DNA of 64,000 nt from assembly GCA_027563935.2 (NCBI GenBank), contig CM050453.2, positions 63,162,018-63,226,017 of the forward strand. The letters are read 5' to 3'. This DNA is from Costus lasius. Taxonomy: Eukaryota > Streptophyta > Magnoliopsida > Zingiberales > Costaceae. The position numbers and the translations under genes are program-made. Of this stretch, positions 33,949-45,728 are shown in pieces (position 1 is the first letter of the stretch; the number at the start of each line of letters is the position of its first letter). The notes below the pieces were generated by a model. That model made no database searches and was not told the origin of the DNA. It saw only the letters and a list, made by a program, of their open reading frames with translations.

Positions 33949-36018
33949 TGTAAGATCCAAGGATCTTAAGTCCTGGTAAGCATTATTTTTGATTTAAATA
34001 AAATTAATGACTGTGTTATTATTCCTGTGTATTGATTGTTAATTTATGATAAATTAATTAGAGATTTTGGTTGTTGAATTATAGTTAATTAAATTAGAGA
34101 TTTTTGGATGTTAATGCTAATTAATTAACTAGCTTATTGGATGCTAATTTTCAGGTAATTAATTAGAGTTTATTGCTTGTTAATTTAAGTTATTTAATTG
34201 TCAATTAATTGGAGTTATTGGACGTTAATCCTTATTGGATGTCAATTAAATCCTTATTGGATTTTCATTAAGTGAATGGTTAGTTAATGGTTAAATTAAT
34301 TAGTTAATTATGGGTTATTGGGTTTGCGCTAATTGGGTTTAAAATTCAAATTATTGGTTAAATGGATTAAACCCGATTTGAATTAATGGGTTAATGGGTT
34401 AAGAATTTAAAACCGAAAAATTCAAATTGGTATTTCGGTTAGGGTAGAGTTTTTGGGCGAGATTTTTGGCTTGAAAGAAATCTTGGGCGACGGCTTGAAG
34501 GCTTGGGGCGATTTTTGAAGAACTTAGGCGATTCTTGAGGGCTTGGAGGAATTTTCCTTTCTTCCTCTTCCTTTTCCTTGGCCGGCATCTTTGATTTGGG
34601 TGGCGTTCTTTTCCATTGGTGGTGGCAAGGCTCTAGACGTTTTTTTGGAGAGTTTTCACCTTAGTGTTCACGGTTCAAGGTGAGTGGGGTGTCTTAATTC
34701 CTTCCATATGTGTCTTATTCAAACTTCATCAATATAGTTGTGTTAAATAATAAATTTTATTGCATGAAAAATTACCATGTGTAAAACCGAAATCTTGATA
34801 GTTGGGATGAAAACCGAAAATTTGTAACCTTGATAATTATTTATGAAAAACCGAATCCTTGATGTTAATTGTGAATTGAATCTTGATATTTTTCATGAAA
34901 ACCGAATTTAGGGTATGTCTCCATGAAAACCGAAATTAGGGTATTTCTTATATGGAGTTTAGGAAGCATTAAATCATTGATCTTGAGTATGAAATTCATG
35001 TTAACTAAGGTTTAAAATTTTAGTAGATAATATGTTATGTTAACCGTGGGTTACATGTGTGAATTGTAAAGCAATTTGATGAATACATGCTTTAAGTTTA
35101 TGTTTAAATTTTATATTGATTTTATGGATACTTGATAAATGCTTATAATATTGTAAAACTCATGTTTATTTATCTAAGACCATGTATTCATGTTTGAGAA
35201 CATTGGGTGATAACATAACAAGGTTACACTGAACTGACCAGCCTGAAACTTAAGGATTACACTATGTTATGTGATTTTTAAATATTATGTGATTTATGAT
35301 TTTTGGAATGTTAAGTGATCTTTGAATATGTGAATATTATGTGGTTATGTGAATTTCGAAAATTATGTTGATATGGGATTTTCGAATATTATCTGTTGTG
35401 ATCATGTGTTGGTTAGGACTAAGGCTAAGTGTAGCTGTGTACTCAAGGGGATGGTCAATATGTGATATGTTAAGGGTTTGAATTTTCAGCCCTGTATTGT
35501 GATATGTGAAGGGGGTTGATGTTCAGCCTGCCTGTTATGATTATTGTGATGGGGGTTGTTGTTCAGCCTGCCCGATGTGATTATTGTGATGACTATCCTA
35601 GAGTCTAGTTGACACTTAGGAGTCCACCTTTGTGATATATGATGTAAGATGTGTCTGTTGTCCAGTAGGAACCTTTTGGGAGAACGGGTTTTGACGCAAA
35701 GTGCCATGTCTTGGTCGGACAGGGGCCACCTCTTGATGTCATCACTCTTTTTGTGATATGGGGTGTCGTAGAGCAAAGTGCCACGTCGTGACCCGGCGGG
35801 GGCCACCTCTTGAATCTACACACAATCCATCGATGTGTTATGGGGTGTTTTAGAGCAAAGTGCCACGTCGTGACCTGGCGGGGGCCACCTCTTGATTCTA
35901 CTCACTGTCCATGTTTATATGTTGCATGAAATTTTGCAGTCTCCCAGTGCTTAGGCCAAAGCCGGGTTAGACCATAATGGTCACTACTAAATATGCTGGA
36001 CAACTAGGTTAATTAAGT

Positions 36019-36205
36019 GTTGGTGTGTTTAGTTGGTTTAGAGTATAACTCTAGAACCTGAGTTTGTTATATGTTGGTGTGTACATCTGAGTTGGTTTAG
36101 AGTATAACTCTAGAACCTGAGTTTGTTATGTGTTGGTGTGTACATCTGAGTTGGTTTAGAGTATAACTCTAGAACCTGAGTTTGTTATATGTTGGTGTGT
36201 ACATC
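36019..36205 (+). repeat. 59-bp tandem repeat with TAGAGT-ATA-ACTCTA palindrome in G 5' LTR
   Basis: GTTGGTGTGT recurs at 36019, 36073, 36132 and 36191, giving three units of 54, 59 and 59 bp and a partial fourth. Each full unit contains the perfect 15-base palindrome TAGAGTATAACTCTA. The 3' LTR has the same array at 43801-43987. Confidence 0.9.
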
Positions 36206-36592
36206 TGACTGTTATTATAACTTCTGTTTTCTTTATGTTGTTATATGTTAACATAATTGTTCCTGTTAAAGATTTTTAAAATAATCTGTCTATATTTTTG
36301 AGTGTATGTTATGGATGGTCGATTTAGACTATCCACTCACTGGGATGTGTAGTTCACCCCTCATTATTTTCAGGAGTAGAGCAGGGGCGCAGTTAGCATT
36401 ATATGGATATCGTGATTTATGCTTAATGAACTTATGATGCCGATTGTGGCCTTAATATCTGAATTATGTGAACATGTGCTGCCGACTATGGCTAAACTAT
36501 ATGAATTTGTGTTGCCAGATTGTGGCAGTTAAATGGTTTTGATTTTTGTGTCACCGCGGGCTTTGGCCTGGTTTCGGTGTTTGGTATGAGTT

Positions 36593-36600
36593 TATAAAAG
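36593..36600 (+). promoter_or_regulatory. Probable TATA box of G 5' LTR
   Basis: TATAAAAG lies about 370 bp before the LTR end, at the same offset (2644) in both LTRs (44375-44382 in the 3' copy). A transcript start about 30 bp downstream would suit an LTR promoter. Judged from the sequence alone. Confidence 0.55.
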
Positions 36601-36973
36601 CGATTTTGTGATTTTGTTTTGAATTTCGGTTTGTGGTGTATTCTTTGTAATCGGTTTTGATATATCTGTAACTTGCATATGTCTAGTGCAAGTATTGCCT
36701 GGTGGCAGGTACCTTTATGGATTTTATGGTTTTGATACGGATTTGATATAACTGTTGCCTTGCATATGTCTAGTGCAAGGAATGCGTGGTGGCAGGTACC
36801 TTTATGAAATTGTGTTTTTGTGGAGATTTATATGTATGGAATTTCGAAATTTTCAGATCGTGTTTCCTGGACTTGGTTTTACCTAGCATATGAATCGATC
36901 TTGTATGACACATCCTGTTTCTTTTATGAATTATGTTGCTTGTTTGGGGTTAAGATAACGGGATGTTACAGAA

Positions 36974-36984
36974 TGGTATCAGAG
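36974..36984 (+). other. Primer-binding site, initiator Met tRNA (element G)
   Basis: TGGTATCAGAG begins three bases after the LTR end, matching the 3' end of initiator methionine tRNA as in many gypsy elements. Confidence 0.92.
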
Positions 36985-37096
36985 GAGTTGGCTAGCTAAA
37001 ACTTAGTTCGGGGGAAAACATGTTTGTGTATTGCTAGACACCTGATAGGTTTATGTTTGTTTTCCTGACTATGGTATGTGTGTGTAGGAATTTAAG

Positions 37097-40000
37097 ATGG
37101 TGCGAACCAGAGGAAATGCTAGTGGCGAGGATGAGCAGCCTTCGAACCTCACGAGAACTATTGAGGCTCTGACTGGCATGGTACAGCAACAAGGTGCCAT
37201 GATAGAGAGGCAAGCTCAGATGCTGCAGCAGCAACAGACTCAGCATCAAGAGGCACAACAGCAGCTTTTGCAGCAGTTGACTCAAGAGAGACCCCAGACT
37301 ACTACTCGGGCGGTGGGGGATGACTCTCAGGAGGGCGCTCACCGGCGCTATGCCTCACTTGTGAGTGAATTCCAGAAACTGGGTCCTAGTTCTTTTTATG
37401 GGGGCTCAGAATCCAGTACTGCTGAGAACTGGCAGTTGTGCTTGGAAAAGATTTTCCAAGTCATGCGCTGCTCAGATGAGGATAAGTTATGTCTGACCAC
37501 CTATATGATGCGTGCTGACGCAGATGAGTGGTGGAAGGGCGTGGTGAGACTTGCCGAAGAAAGACATGAGACTGTAGATTGGCCTTACTTCTTGTCTCGA
37601 TTTAACGAGAAGTACTTCCCAGATAGTTTGGTGGAGGACCGAGAGGTGGCATTTATTCACCTGGAGCAGGGTGATATGACAGTGGACCAGTATGAATTGC
37701 AGTTCACTAAGTTGGGAAAGTATGCCCCTCACCTGATAAACACTGAAAAGAGGAGGGCTACTAAGTTTCTCAGAGGTCTCAGATGGGACATTAGAGAGCA
37801 GGTTGGTGCTCAGCACTTGGAGACCTATGTGGAGACTGTTGGGCGAGCACGCACCATTGAGAGATACATATCTGAGAGGAGTTCTCATGTTGCCGTGACC
37901 GTGGTTCCTGCAGCTGAGACGGCAGCTCCTCAGTATGGCATTGGCGGCAAGGGTAAGAAGTACCCTAAACATAAGGATTACAAGAAGAGCAGGTATAAGC
38001 CTTACTCTTACAAGGCACCGCAGCAGTCCAGAGATGCACCGCAGCAGTTCAGGGATGCCAGGGATGTAAGAAACAGTATCACAGAGGACCGGACTTGTAA
38101 TTATTGTGGGCTCAAGGGACATCTAGTGAAAGACTGTCATAAGAGGAATGGTGTATGCTTCAGGTGTAAGAAACCTGGACACATGGTCAAGGACTGTAAA
38201 GAACCTGAGATGCAGCAGAGAGGCGCAGATAAGCCTACAGTCCAGACTAGAGTTTATGCTGTGGCTGAGAAGGATACACGAGCTTCCCGATCCGTCGTGG
38301 AAGGTACCTTATTTGTATTCGATCAGTTAGCTCGCATTTTATTTGACCCTGGTGCAAATTTGTCTTTTGTATCCGTTAAGTTTGCTGCATGTTTACCTGT
38401 TGTACCTAAGATGCTAGACTATGTTGTGTCTGTGAGTACTCCCTTAGGAAAATCATTATCTGCAGATACTGTTTGTGCTAATTGTGTAGTGCATGTAGAG
38501 GGTTATGAGTTTCTGGTAGATCTAATCCTCTTAGACATGCAAGATTATGATGTCATCTTAGGAATGGATTGGTTGTCTTCACATCATGCCACTGTGGATT
38601 GCTTTGAGAAAGTAATCACTTTAAATCTGCTAGATGGGAATCGGATTTTTGTGAGAGGTCTAGTGTCAGACCAAGGACCACATGTAATATCTTTCCTGCA
38701 GGCCAGGAAGTTACTTGCTAGTGGATGCAAGGGTTATCTTGCGCATGTTAAGGTGCAGGATGATTCTACTTCTGATTTGACTCAGATGGCGGTGGTGAAA
38801 GAATTTCCTGATGTGTTCTCTGAAGAATTTTCAGGCTTGCCACCGATTCGAGAGGTAGAGTTTGGCATTGAGTTGGCGCCAGGTACGGCACCTATCTCCA
38901 GAGCTCCTTATCGCATGGCTACCTCAGAGCTGGCCGAACTTAAGAAACAACTGGAGGAATTGCTAGAGAAAGGGTACATTCGGCCTAGTGCTTCTCCCTG
39001 GGGAGCGCCAGTGCTGTTTGTAAAGAAGAAAGATGGAACCCTGAGGATGTGTATAGACTACAGGCAACTGAACCAAGTGACTATCAAGAATAAGTATCCT
39101 CTTCCCAGAATTGATGATCTGTTTGATCAATTACAGGGAGCTACAGTGTTCTCTAAGATTGATCTGAGATCAGGGTATTATCAGCTTAGGGTCAAGGATG
39201 AGGATATATTTAAGACTGCTTTCAGGACCAGGTATGGGCATTTCGAATTTTTAGTTATGCCTTTTGGACTGACGAATGCACCTGCTGTCTTCATGGATTT
39301 GATGAATAGGGTATTCCATGAATTGCTTGACTCTTGTGTGGTAGTCTTTATAGACGATATTTTGGTATACTCACGGACTACTTCAGATCATGTCAGTGAC
39401 TTGCGCAGAGTGCTGGAGGTTCTGAGGAAGAACCGATTATATGCCAAGGCTAGTAAGTGTGAGTTCTGGCTAGAGAAGATCAGTTTCCTTGGGCATGTGA
39501 TTTTTGGTCAAGGGGTGTCGGTGGATCCAGTTAAAGTGCAAGCCATTCTCAATTGGGGAAGACCGACTAGCGCTACTGAGATCAGAAGTTTCTTGGGTTT
39601 AGCAGGTTACTACCGGAGATTTGTTGAGGGATTCTCCAAGCTGGCGGGTCCTTTAACTAAATTAACCAGAAAGGAGGCTAAGTTTATTTGGGATGACAAG
39701 TGTGAAGAGAGCTTTCAGGAGCTGAAGAGGAGGTTGACTAGTACCCCGATCCTCATTATTCCTAGTGATGGGGAAAGGTTTACTGTCTATACAGATGCTT
39801 CAGGCAAGGGGTTGGGTTGTGTCTTGATGCAGAAGGGTTCTGTAGTAGCCTATGCTTCGAGACAACTGAAGGAGTATGAGTTGAACTACCCTACTCATGA
39901 CTTAGAATTGGCGGCCGTAGTCTTTGCTCTGAAGATATGGCGTCACTATTTGCTGGGTCAGGAGTTTGATCTGTTCACTGATCACCAGAGTCTCAAGTAC

Positions 40001-41701
40001 ATCTTCACTCAGAAGGAGTTGAACATGAGACAGAGAAGATGGATGGAGTTGATCAAGGACTATGACTTCTCTATTCAGTATCAGGCTGGAAAGGCCAATG
40101 TAGTGGCTGATGCATTGAGCAGACATCCAGTTACTTCAGTAGCTGCTTTACGGGTCAGTGAGTGGCAGTTACTGCAGGAGTTCAGAGATCTCAGGATCAG
40201 TATTTCTCCTAAAGTTCAGTCTGGATATGTGGCTTTTCTCAGAGTACAGTCTGCTTTGTTGCAGAAGATCCGGGATCAGCAGTCTGTGGATCCGAAATTA
40301 GTTCAGATCAGGGATAGTCTGGTTGATGGCGCAGTTCAGGATTTTAGCCTGTCTGATGATGGTATTCTTCGGTTTCGTGGAAGGGTGTGTGTCCCTGAGG
40401 AACCGAGCTTGAGGAAAGAAATATTGGAGGACAGCCATAACTCCAAATATTCTCTACATCCTGGTGTAACTAAGATGTATCAGGACCTCAAGAAGAGCTT
40501 TTGGTGGCCGGGTATGAAGAAAGAAGTATTTGATTTTGTCTCTAGGTGTTTAACCTGTCAGACTGTAAAGGCTGAACACCAGAAGCCTGGTGGTTTGTTG
40601 CAGCCCCTTCCTATTCCTGAGTGGAAGTGGGAATGCATCAGTATGGATTTTGTGTGTGGTTTGCCTAGAACCAGATTGGGTCATGATGCTATTTGGGTGA
40701 TCGTTGATAGACTCACTAAATCAGCCCATTTTCTCCCGATCAAGATGACTTATCCTTTAGAGAGGCTGGCTAGATTATACATTGATGAGATAGTCAGACT
40801 GCATGGAGTGCCTGTTGATATTGTGTCTGATAGGGACTCTCGGTTTTTGTCCAGATTTTGGAAGAGTTTACAGGAGGGTTTGGGTACTAAGTTGAGTTTT
40901 AGTACAGCATACCATCCTCAGTCTGATGGCCAGACGGAGCGTACTATACAGACTCTAGAAGACTTGTTGAGAGCTTATGTGGTTGATTGGAGTTCTGAGT
41001 GGAACCGGGATCTATCTTTGATAGAGTTCACTTATAATAATAGTTTCCACTCAAGTATTCAGATGGCTCCATATGAGGCTTTGTATGGGAGAAGGTGTAG
41101 GACTCCCTTGTGTTGGGAGGAAACTGGTGACAGAATGATTTTGAGATCTGATGCAGTACAGGAGACTACTGATAAGGTCAGAGAGATACAGAATAAACTG
41201 AAGATTGCTCGGGACAGACAGAAGAGTTATGCTGATGACCGTCGTCGTTCCCTAGAGTTTATGGTAGGGGATCATGTTTTCTTAAAGGTATCACCTACTA
41301 AGGGTGTTATGAGGTTTGGCAAAAAGGGCAAGTTGAGCCCTAGGTTTGTAGGCCCTTTTGACATTATTGAGAGAATTGGTCCAGTGGCTTACCGGTTAGC
41401 TTTACCTCCTGCTATGGATCATGTGCATAATGTGTTCCATGTTTCTGTTTTGAGGAAATATCATCCTGATCCATCTCATGTGTTAGAGCTAGAACCTCTT
41501 CAGGTTCAGAGTGATTTGACTTTTGAGGAAAGACCTCTCCGGATTGTGGATAGAAAGGATAAAGTTCTGAGGAACAAGACTATACCTTTGGTAAAGGTTA
41601 TCTGGGGAAATCAGTCGGTTGAGGAGGCGACTTGGGAGACTGAAGCTGATATGAGGAAATTTTATGCTTATCTCTTTGATGATATGGATGCTGAGCTTTA
41701 G
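37097..41701 (+). CDS. Intact gypsy gag-pol-chromodomain polyprotein, 1534 aa
   Basis: A single uninterrupted frame starting 112 bp after the primer site. Residues 20-65 are a Gln-rich coiled-coil-like stretch, followed by the capsid region ([15 protein letters not shown]). Two CCHC zinc knuckles lie at C334/C337/H342/C347 and C354/C357/H362/C367. The protease Asp is D417 (DPGA). RT spans about 600-780, with FIDD at 751-754. RNase H has D900, E937 and D962. Integrase has H1114, H1121, C1151 and C1154, then D1184, D1245 and E1281 (35 residues between the last two). The last 60 residues ([14 protein letters not shown] to YLF) look like the chromodomain of Tekay-type chromoviruses, which in this group is thought to steer integration to heterochromatin. 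Every catalytic residue checked is present, so the protein could be active. Confidence 0.96.
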   Translation: MVRTRGNASGEDEQPSNLTRTIEALTGMVQQQGAMIERQAQMLQQQQTQHQEAQQQLLQQLTQERPQTTTRAVGDDSQEGAHRRYASLVSEFQKLGPSSFYGGSESSTAENWQLCLEKIFQVMRCSDEDKLCLTTYMMRADADEWWKGVVRLAEERHETVDWPYFLSRFNEKYFPDSLVEDREVAFIHLEQGDMTVDQYELQFTKLGKYAPHLINTEKRRATKFLRGLRWDIREQVGAQHLETYVETVGRARTIERYISERSSHVAVTVVPAAETAAPQYGIGGKGKKYPKHKDYKKSRYKPYSYKAPQQSRDAPQQFRDARDVRNSITEDRTCNYCGLKGHLVKDCHKRNGVCFRCKKPGHMVKDCKEPEMQQRGADKPTVQTRVYAVAEKDTRASRSVVEGTLFVFDQLARILFDPGANLSFVSVKFAACLPVVPKMLDYVVSVSTPLGKSLSADTVCANCVVHVEGYEFLVDLILLDMQDYDVILGMDWLSSHHATVDCFEKVITLNLLDGNRIFVRGLVSDQGPHVISFLQARKLLASGCKGYLAHVKVQDDSTSDLTQMAVVKEFPDVFSEEFSGLPPIREVEFGIELAPGTAPISRAPYRMATSELAELKKQLEELLEKGYIRPSASPWGAPVLFVKKKDGTLRMCIDYRQLNQVTIKNKYPLPRIDDLFDQLQGATVFSKIDLRSGYYQLRVKDEDIFKTAFRTRYGHFEFLVMPFGLTNAPAVFMDLMNRVFHELLDSCVVVFIDDILVYSRTTSDHVSDLRRVLEVLRKNRLYAKASKCEFWLEKISFLGHVIFGQGVSVDPVKVQAILNWGRPTSATEIRSFLGLAGYYRRFVEGFSKLAGPLTKLTRKEAKFIWDDKCEESFQELKRRLTSTPILIIPSDGERFTVYTDASGKGLGCVLMQKGSVVAYASRQLKEYELNYPTHDLELAAVVFALKIWRHYLLGQEFDLFTDHQSLKYIFTQKELNMRQRRWMELIKDYDFSIQYQAGKANVVADALSRHPVTSVAALRVSEWQLLQEFRDLRISISPKVQSGYVAFLRVQSALLQKIRDQQSVDPKLVQIRDSLVDGAVQDFSLSDDGILRFRGRVCVPEEPSLRKEILEDSHNSKYSLHPGVTKMYQDLKKSFWWPGMKKEVFDFVSRCLTCQTVKAEHQKPGGLLQPLPIPEWKWECISMDFVCGLPRTRLGHDAIWVIVDRLTKSAHFLPIKMTYPLERLARLYIDEIVRLHGVPVDIVSDRDSRFLSRFWKSLQEGLGTKLSFSTAYHPQSDGQTERTIQTLEDLLRAYVVDWSSEWNRDLSLIEFTYNNSFHSSIQMAPYEALYGRRCRTPLCWEETGDRMILRSDAVQETTDKVREIQNKLKIARDRQKSYADDRRRSLEFMVGDHVFLKVSPTKGVMRFGKKGKLSPRFVGPFDIIERIGPVAYRLALPPAMDHVHNVFHVSVLRKYHPDPSHVLELEPLQVQSDLTFEERPLRIVDRKDKVLRNKTIPLVKVIWGNQSVEEATWETEADMRKFYAYLFDDMDAEL

Positions 41702-41717
41702 AGGACTAAAGCTTTAT

Positions 41718-41730
41718 AAGGAGGGAGGGA
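41718..41730 (+). other. Polypurine tract of element G
   Basis: AAGGAGGGAGGGA directly precedes the 3' LTR. Confidence 0.9.
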
Positions 41731-44700
41731 TGTATGATCCAAGGATCTTAAGTCCTGGTAAGCATTATTTTTGATTTAAATAAAATTATTGACTGTGTTA
41801 TTATTCCTGTGTATTGATTGTTAATTTATGATAAATTAATTAGAGATTTTGGTTGTTGAATTATAGTTAATTAAATTAGAGATTTTTGGATGTTAATGCT
41901 AATTAATTAACTAGCTTATTGGATGCTAATTTTCAGGTAATTAATTAGAGTTTATTGCTTATTAATTTAAGTTATTTAATTGTCAATTAATTGGAGTTAT
42001 TGGACGTTAATCCTTATTGGATGTCAATTAAATCCTTATTGGATTTTCATTAAGTGAATGGTTAGTTAATGGTTAAATTAATTAGTTAATTATGGGTTAT
42101 TGGGTTTGCGCTAATTGGGTTTAAAATTCAAATTATTGGTTAAATGGATTAAACCCGATTTGAATTAATGGGTTAATGGGTTAAGAATTTAAAACCAAAA
42201 AATTCAAATTGGTATTTCGGTTAGGGTAGAGTTTTTGGGCGAGATTTTTGGCTTGAAAGAAATCTTGGGCGACGGCTTGAAGGCTTGGGGCGATTTTTGA
42301 AGAACTTAGGCGATTCTTGAGGGCTTGGAGGAATTTTCCTTTCTTCCTCTTCCTTTTCCTTGGCCGGCATCTTTGATTTGGGTGGCGTTCTTTTCCATTG
42401 GTGGTGGCAAGGCTCTAGACGTTTTTTTGGAGAGTTTTCACCTTAGTATTCACGGTTCAAGGTGAGTGGGGTGTCTTAATTCCTTCCATATGTGTCTTAT
42501 TCGAACTTCATCAATATAGTTGTGTTAAATAATAAATTTGATTGCATGAAAAATTACCATGTGTAAAACCGAAATCTTGATAGTTGGGATGAAAACCAAA
42601 AATTTGTAACCTTGATAATTATTTATGAAGAACCGAATCCTTGATGTTAATTGTGAATTGAATCTTGATATTTTTCATGAAAACCGAATTTAGGGTATGT
42701 CTCCATGAAAACCGAAATTAGGGTATTTCTTATATGGAGTTTAGGAAGCATTAAATCATTGATCTTGAGTATGAAATTCATGTTAACTAAGGTTTAAAAT
42801 TTTAGTAGATAATATGTTATGTTAACCGTGGGTTACATGTGTGAATTGTAAAGCAATTTGATGAATACATGCTTTAAGTTTATGTTTAAATTTTATATTG
42901 ATTTTATGGATACTTGATAAATGCTTATAATATTGTAAAACTCATGTTTATTTATCTAAGACCATGTATTCATGTTTGAGAACATTGGGTGATAACATAA
43001 CAAGGTTACACTGAACTGACCAGCCTGAAACTTAAGGATTACACTATGTTATGTGATTTTTAAATATTATGTGATTTATGATTTTTGGAATGTTAAGTGA
43101 TCTTTGAATATGTGAATATTATGTGGTTATGTGAATTTCGAAAATTATGTTGATATGGGATTTTCGAATATTATCTGTTGTGATCATGTGTTGGTTAGGA
43201 CTAAGGCTAAGTGTAGCTGTGTACTCAAGGGGATGGTCAATATGTGATATGTTAAGGGTTTGAATTTTCAGCCCTGTATTGTGATATGTGAAGGGGGTTG
43301 ATGTTCAGCCTGCCTGTTATGATTATTGTGATGGGGGTTGTTGTTCAGCCTGCCCGATGTGATTATTGTGATGACTATCCTAGAGTCTAGTTGACATTTA
43401 GGAGTCCACCTTTGTGATATATGATGTAAGATGTGTCTGTTGTCCAGTAGGAACCTTTTGGGAGAACGGGTTTTGACGCAAAGTGCCATGTCTTGGTCGG
43501 ACAGGGGCCACCTCTTGATGTCATCACTCTTTTTGTGATATGGGGTGTCGTAGAGCAAAGTGCCACGTCGTGACCCGGCGGGGGCCACCTCTTGAATCTA
43601 CACACAATCCATCGATGTGTTATGGGGTGTTTTAGAGCAAAGTGCCACGTCGTGACCTGGCGGGGGCCACCTCTTGATTCTACTCACTGTCCATGTTTAT
43701 ATGTTGCATGAAATTTTGCAGTCTCCCAGTGCTTAGGCCAAAGCCGGGTTAGACCATAATGGTCACTACTGAATATGCTGGACAACTAGGTTAATTAAGT
43801 GTTGGTGTGTTTAGTTGGTTTAGAGTATAACTCTAGAACCTGAGTTTGTTATATGTTGGTGTGTACATCTGAGTTGGTTTAGAGTATAACTCTAGAACCT
43901 GAGTTTGTTATGTGTTGGTGTGTACATCTGAGTTGGTTTAGAGTATAACTCTAGAACCTGAGTTTGTTATATGTTGGTGTGTACATCTGACTGTTATTAT
44001 AACTTCTGTTTTCTTTATGTTGTTATATGTTAACATAATTGTTCCTGTTAAAGATTTTTAAAATAATCTGTCTATATTTTTGAGTGTATGTTATGGATGG
44101 TCGATTTAGACTATCCACTCACTGGGATGTGTAGTTCACCCCTCATTATTTTCAGGAGTAGAGCAGGGGCGCAGTTAGCATTATATGGATATCGTGATTT
44201 ATGCTTAATGAACTTATGATGCCGGTTGTGGCCTTAATATCTGAATTATGTGAACATGTGCTGCCGACTATGGCTAAACTATATGAATTTGTGTTGCCGG
44301 ATTGTGGCAGTTAAATGGTTTTGATTTTTGTGTCACCGCGGGCTTTGGCCTGGTTTCGGTGTTTGGTATGAGTTTATAAAAGCGATTTTGTGATTTTGTT
44401 TTGAATTTCGGTTTGTGGTGTATTCTTTGTAATCGGTTTTGATATATCTGTAACTTGCATATGTCTAGTGCAAGTATTGCCTGGTGGCAGGTACCTTTAT
44501 GGATTTTATGGTTTTGATACGGATTTGATATAACTGTTGCCTTGCATATGTCTAGTGCAAGGAATGCGTGGTGGCAGGTACCTTTATGAAATTGTGTTTT
44601 TGTGGAGATTTATATGTATGGAATTTCGAAATTTTCAGATCGTGTTTCCTGGACTTGGTTTTACCTAGCATATGAATCGATCTTGTATGACACATCCTGT

Positions 44701-44752
44701 TTCTTTTATGAATTATGTTGCTTGTTTGGGGTTAAGATAACGGGATGTTACA
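41731..44752 (+). repeat. 3' LTR of element G (3022 bp)
   Basis: It runs from TGTATGATCC to GGATGTTACA, the same length as the 5' copy, with about 13 substitutions and no indel noted by eye. It shares all the internal repeats. Confidence 0.95.
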
Positions 44753-45728
44753 GTTGATATCCATTCTGATGACTTAGGTAGTAGCGATGCACTGCTAGGT
44801 GTCACTCACTGCTTGTGGTGATCTTAGGTCAGCACTGCCAACGTCAAAGGAACCTACAGGGTCGCACACCTTGATGCTCGAGTTCTCGTATTGATTGGGA
44901 AGCCTTATGATCGAGTTATTGGATAACTCGGATCTATTTGGGAGATTTCATCAACGCCAATGGGCCTGATGAGATGGAAGAGAGTTATTGGAGCCAAACT
45001 TCATTTTTGATAGGTTGACCCGAAATTGACCATAGTTGGTCACATTTGACTTTGGGTTGCATTGGATTGGATCCAATGGCTTAATCAACCCTTGCAATGA
45101 AGCTTAGGTTAGCTCATTATCCAATGAGGCTCAATAACAAGTTGTCATGAAGAGATAATGGGCTGCAAGGGTATAATTGGGAGAAATCTCCTCCCATTGG
45201 CACCTAAAGGCATAATGGGGAGGAGTGGGTGCCTATTGCATCATTGGAAGGTATTGGCGCCTAGCACTTCATCCTTGGATGGAAACTTTGCCTCTATGGC
45301 AAGGATTGGGGAACATATGGCCTTTGTGACTTGTATGGTAAGTCCTAGGCGCATATGGAAGAGGGTTAGGGGTTTATGGAAATTCCTTAGAGTCTTTCCT
45401 TTCTTCAAACCCTAGCCGCCCACACACATTTAACCCTAGCTGACTTATCCTTCGTGAATTGTGCCCACACCCTAATGTTTCTGCCCCTTGCTCTATATAT
45501 GTTATTACATATGTGAGAGCTCCTTAATGCAATCTATTGGCGTGAGGAACATCAAGAGGGCGAGAGCAAAAGGGATCTTGGCACAAGTCTTCTTCCATCT
45601 AACCACAAGTCTTCTACCTCTTCTCCTTCTTTTCTTGGAGCAAGAAGGACTTGAGGTTGGCGGCGTCATCTCCATCCATCTTCTCCTTGGCGCATCTTCC
45701 CTTAAAGGTGGCGCAAGCATAGAAGAAG
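44753..45728 (+). repeat. LTR fragment H (copia family 2), left piece
   Basis: It reads CCATTCTGATGACTTAGG, GGGTCGCACACCTTGATG and so on, the plus orientation of the LTR seen in C and N. It starts about 740 bp into the LTR because G abuts it. A TATATAT stretch at 45494-45500 may be its TATA box. It is cut at the AGAAG target site by solo LTR N. Open frames here (45158-45415, 45488-45865) are not recognisable proteins. Confidence 0.82.

Larger units (their letters stand above)
33949..36970 (+). repeat. 5' LTR of element G (3022 bp)
   Basis: It runs from TGTAAGATCC to GGATGTTACA. AT-rich in its first 1.4 kb. It contains several internal repeats: a 59-bp tandem repeat (36019-36200), about three copies of an 85-bp unit with AAGTGCCACGTCGTGAC (35690-35900), a doubled GTTCAGCCTGCC unit (35505-35592) and a doubled CATATGTCTAGTGCAAG unit (36675-36800). 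Confidence 0.95.
33949..44752 (+). mobile_element. Element G: intact Tekay/Del-like Ty3/gypsy chromovirus, 10804 bp
   Basis: Two LTRs of equal length (3022 bp), primer site, one open gag-pol with chromodomain and a purine tract. By eye the LTRs differ at about 13 positions, roughly 0.4 percent. The 5-bp flanks do not match (ATAAG on the left, GTTGA on the right). The left neighbour is minus-strand copia pol (C), the right one a plus-oriented second-family LTR (H), so the flanks do not rejoin. The element itself seems complete and potentially autonomous. Confidence 0.95.

Noticed and set aside
35486..35823. Minus-strand ORFs of 106 and 72 codons in the G LTR (repeated at 43268-43605)
   Set aside because: They lie in tandemly repeated LTR sequence, occur in both LTRs and look like repeat translation.
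36019..36205. CRISPR-like array
   Set aside because: Direct tandem repeats with no unique spacers inside a plant LTR; the context is a retrotransposon promoter region.
37487..38122. 211-codon minus-strand ORF in G gag
   Set aside because: Shadow frame of the 1534-codon polyprotein on the other strand.
33949..44752. G as a simple insertion into element C
   Set aside because: The flanks do not match as a target duplication and the right flank is not the continuation of C pol.
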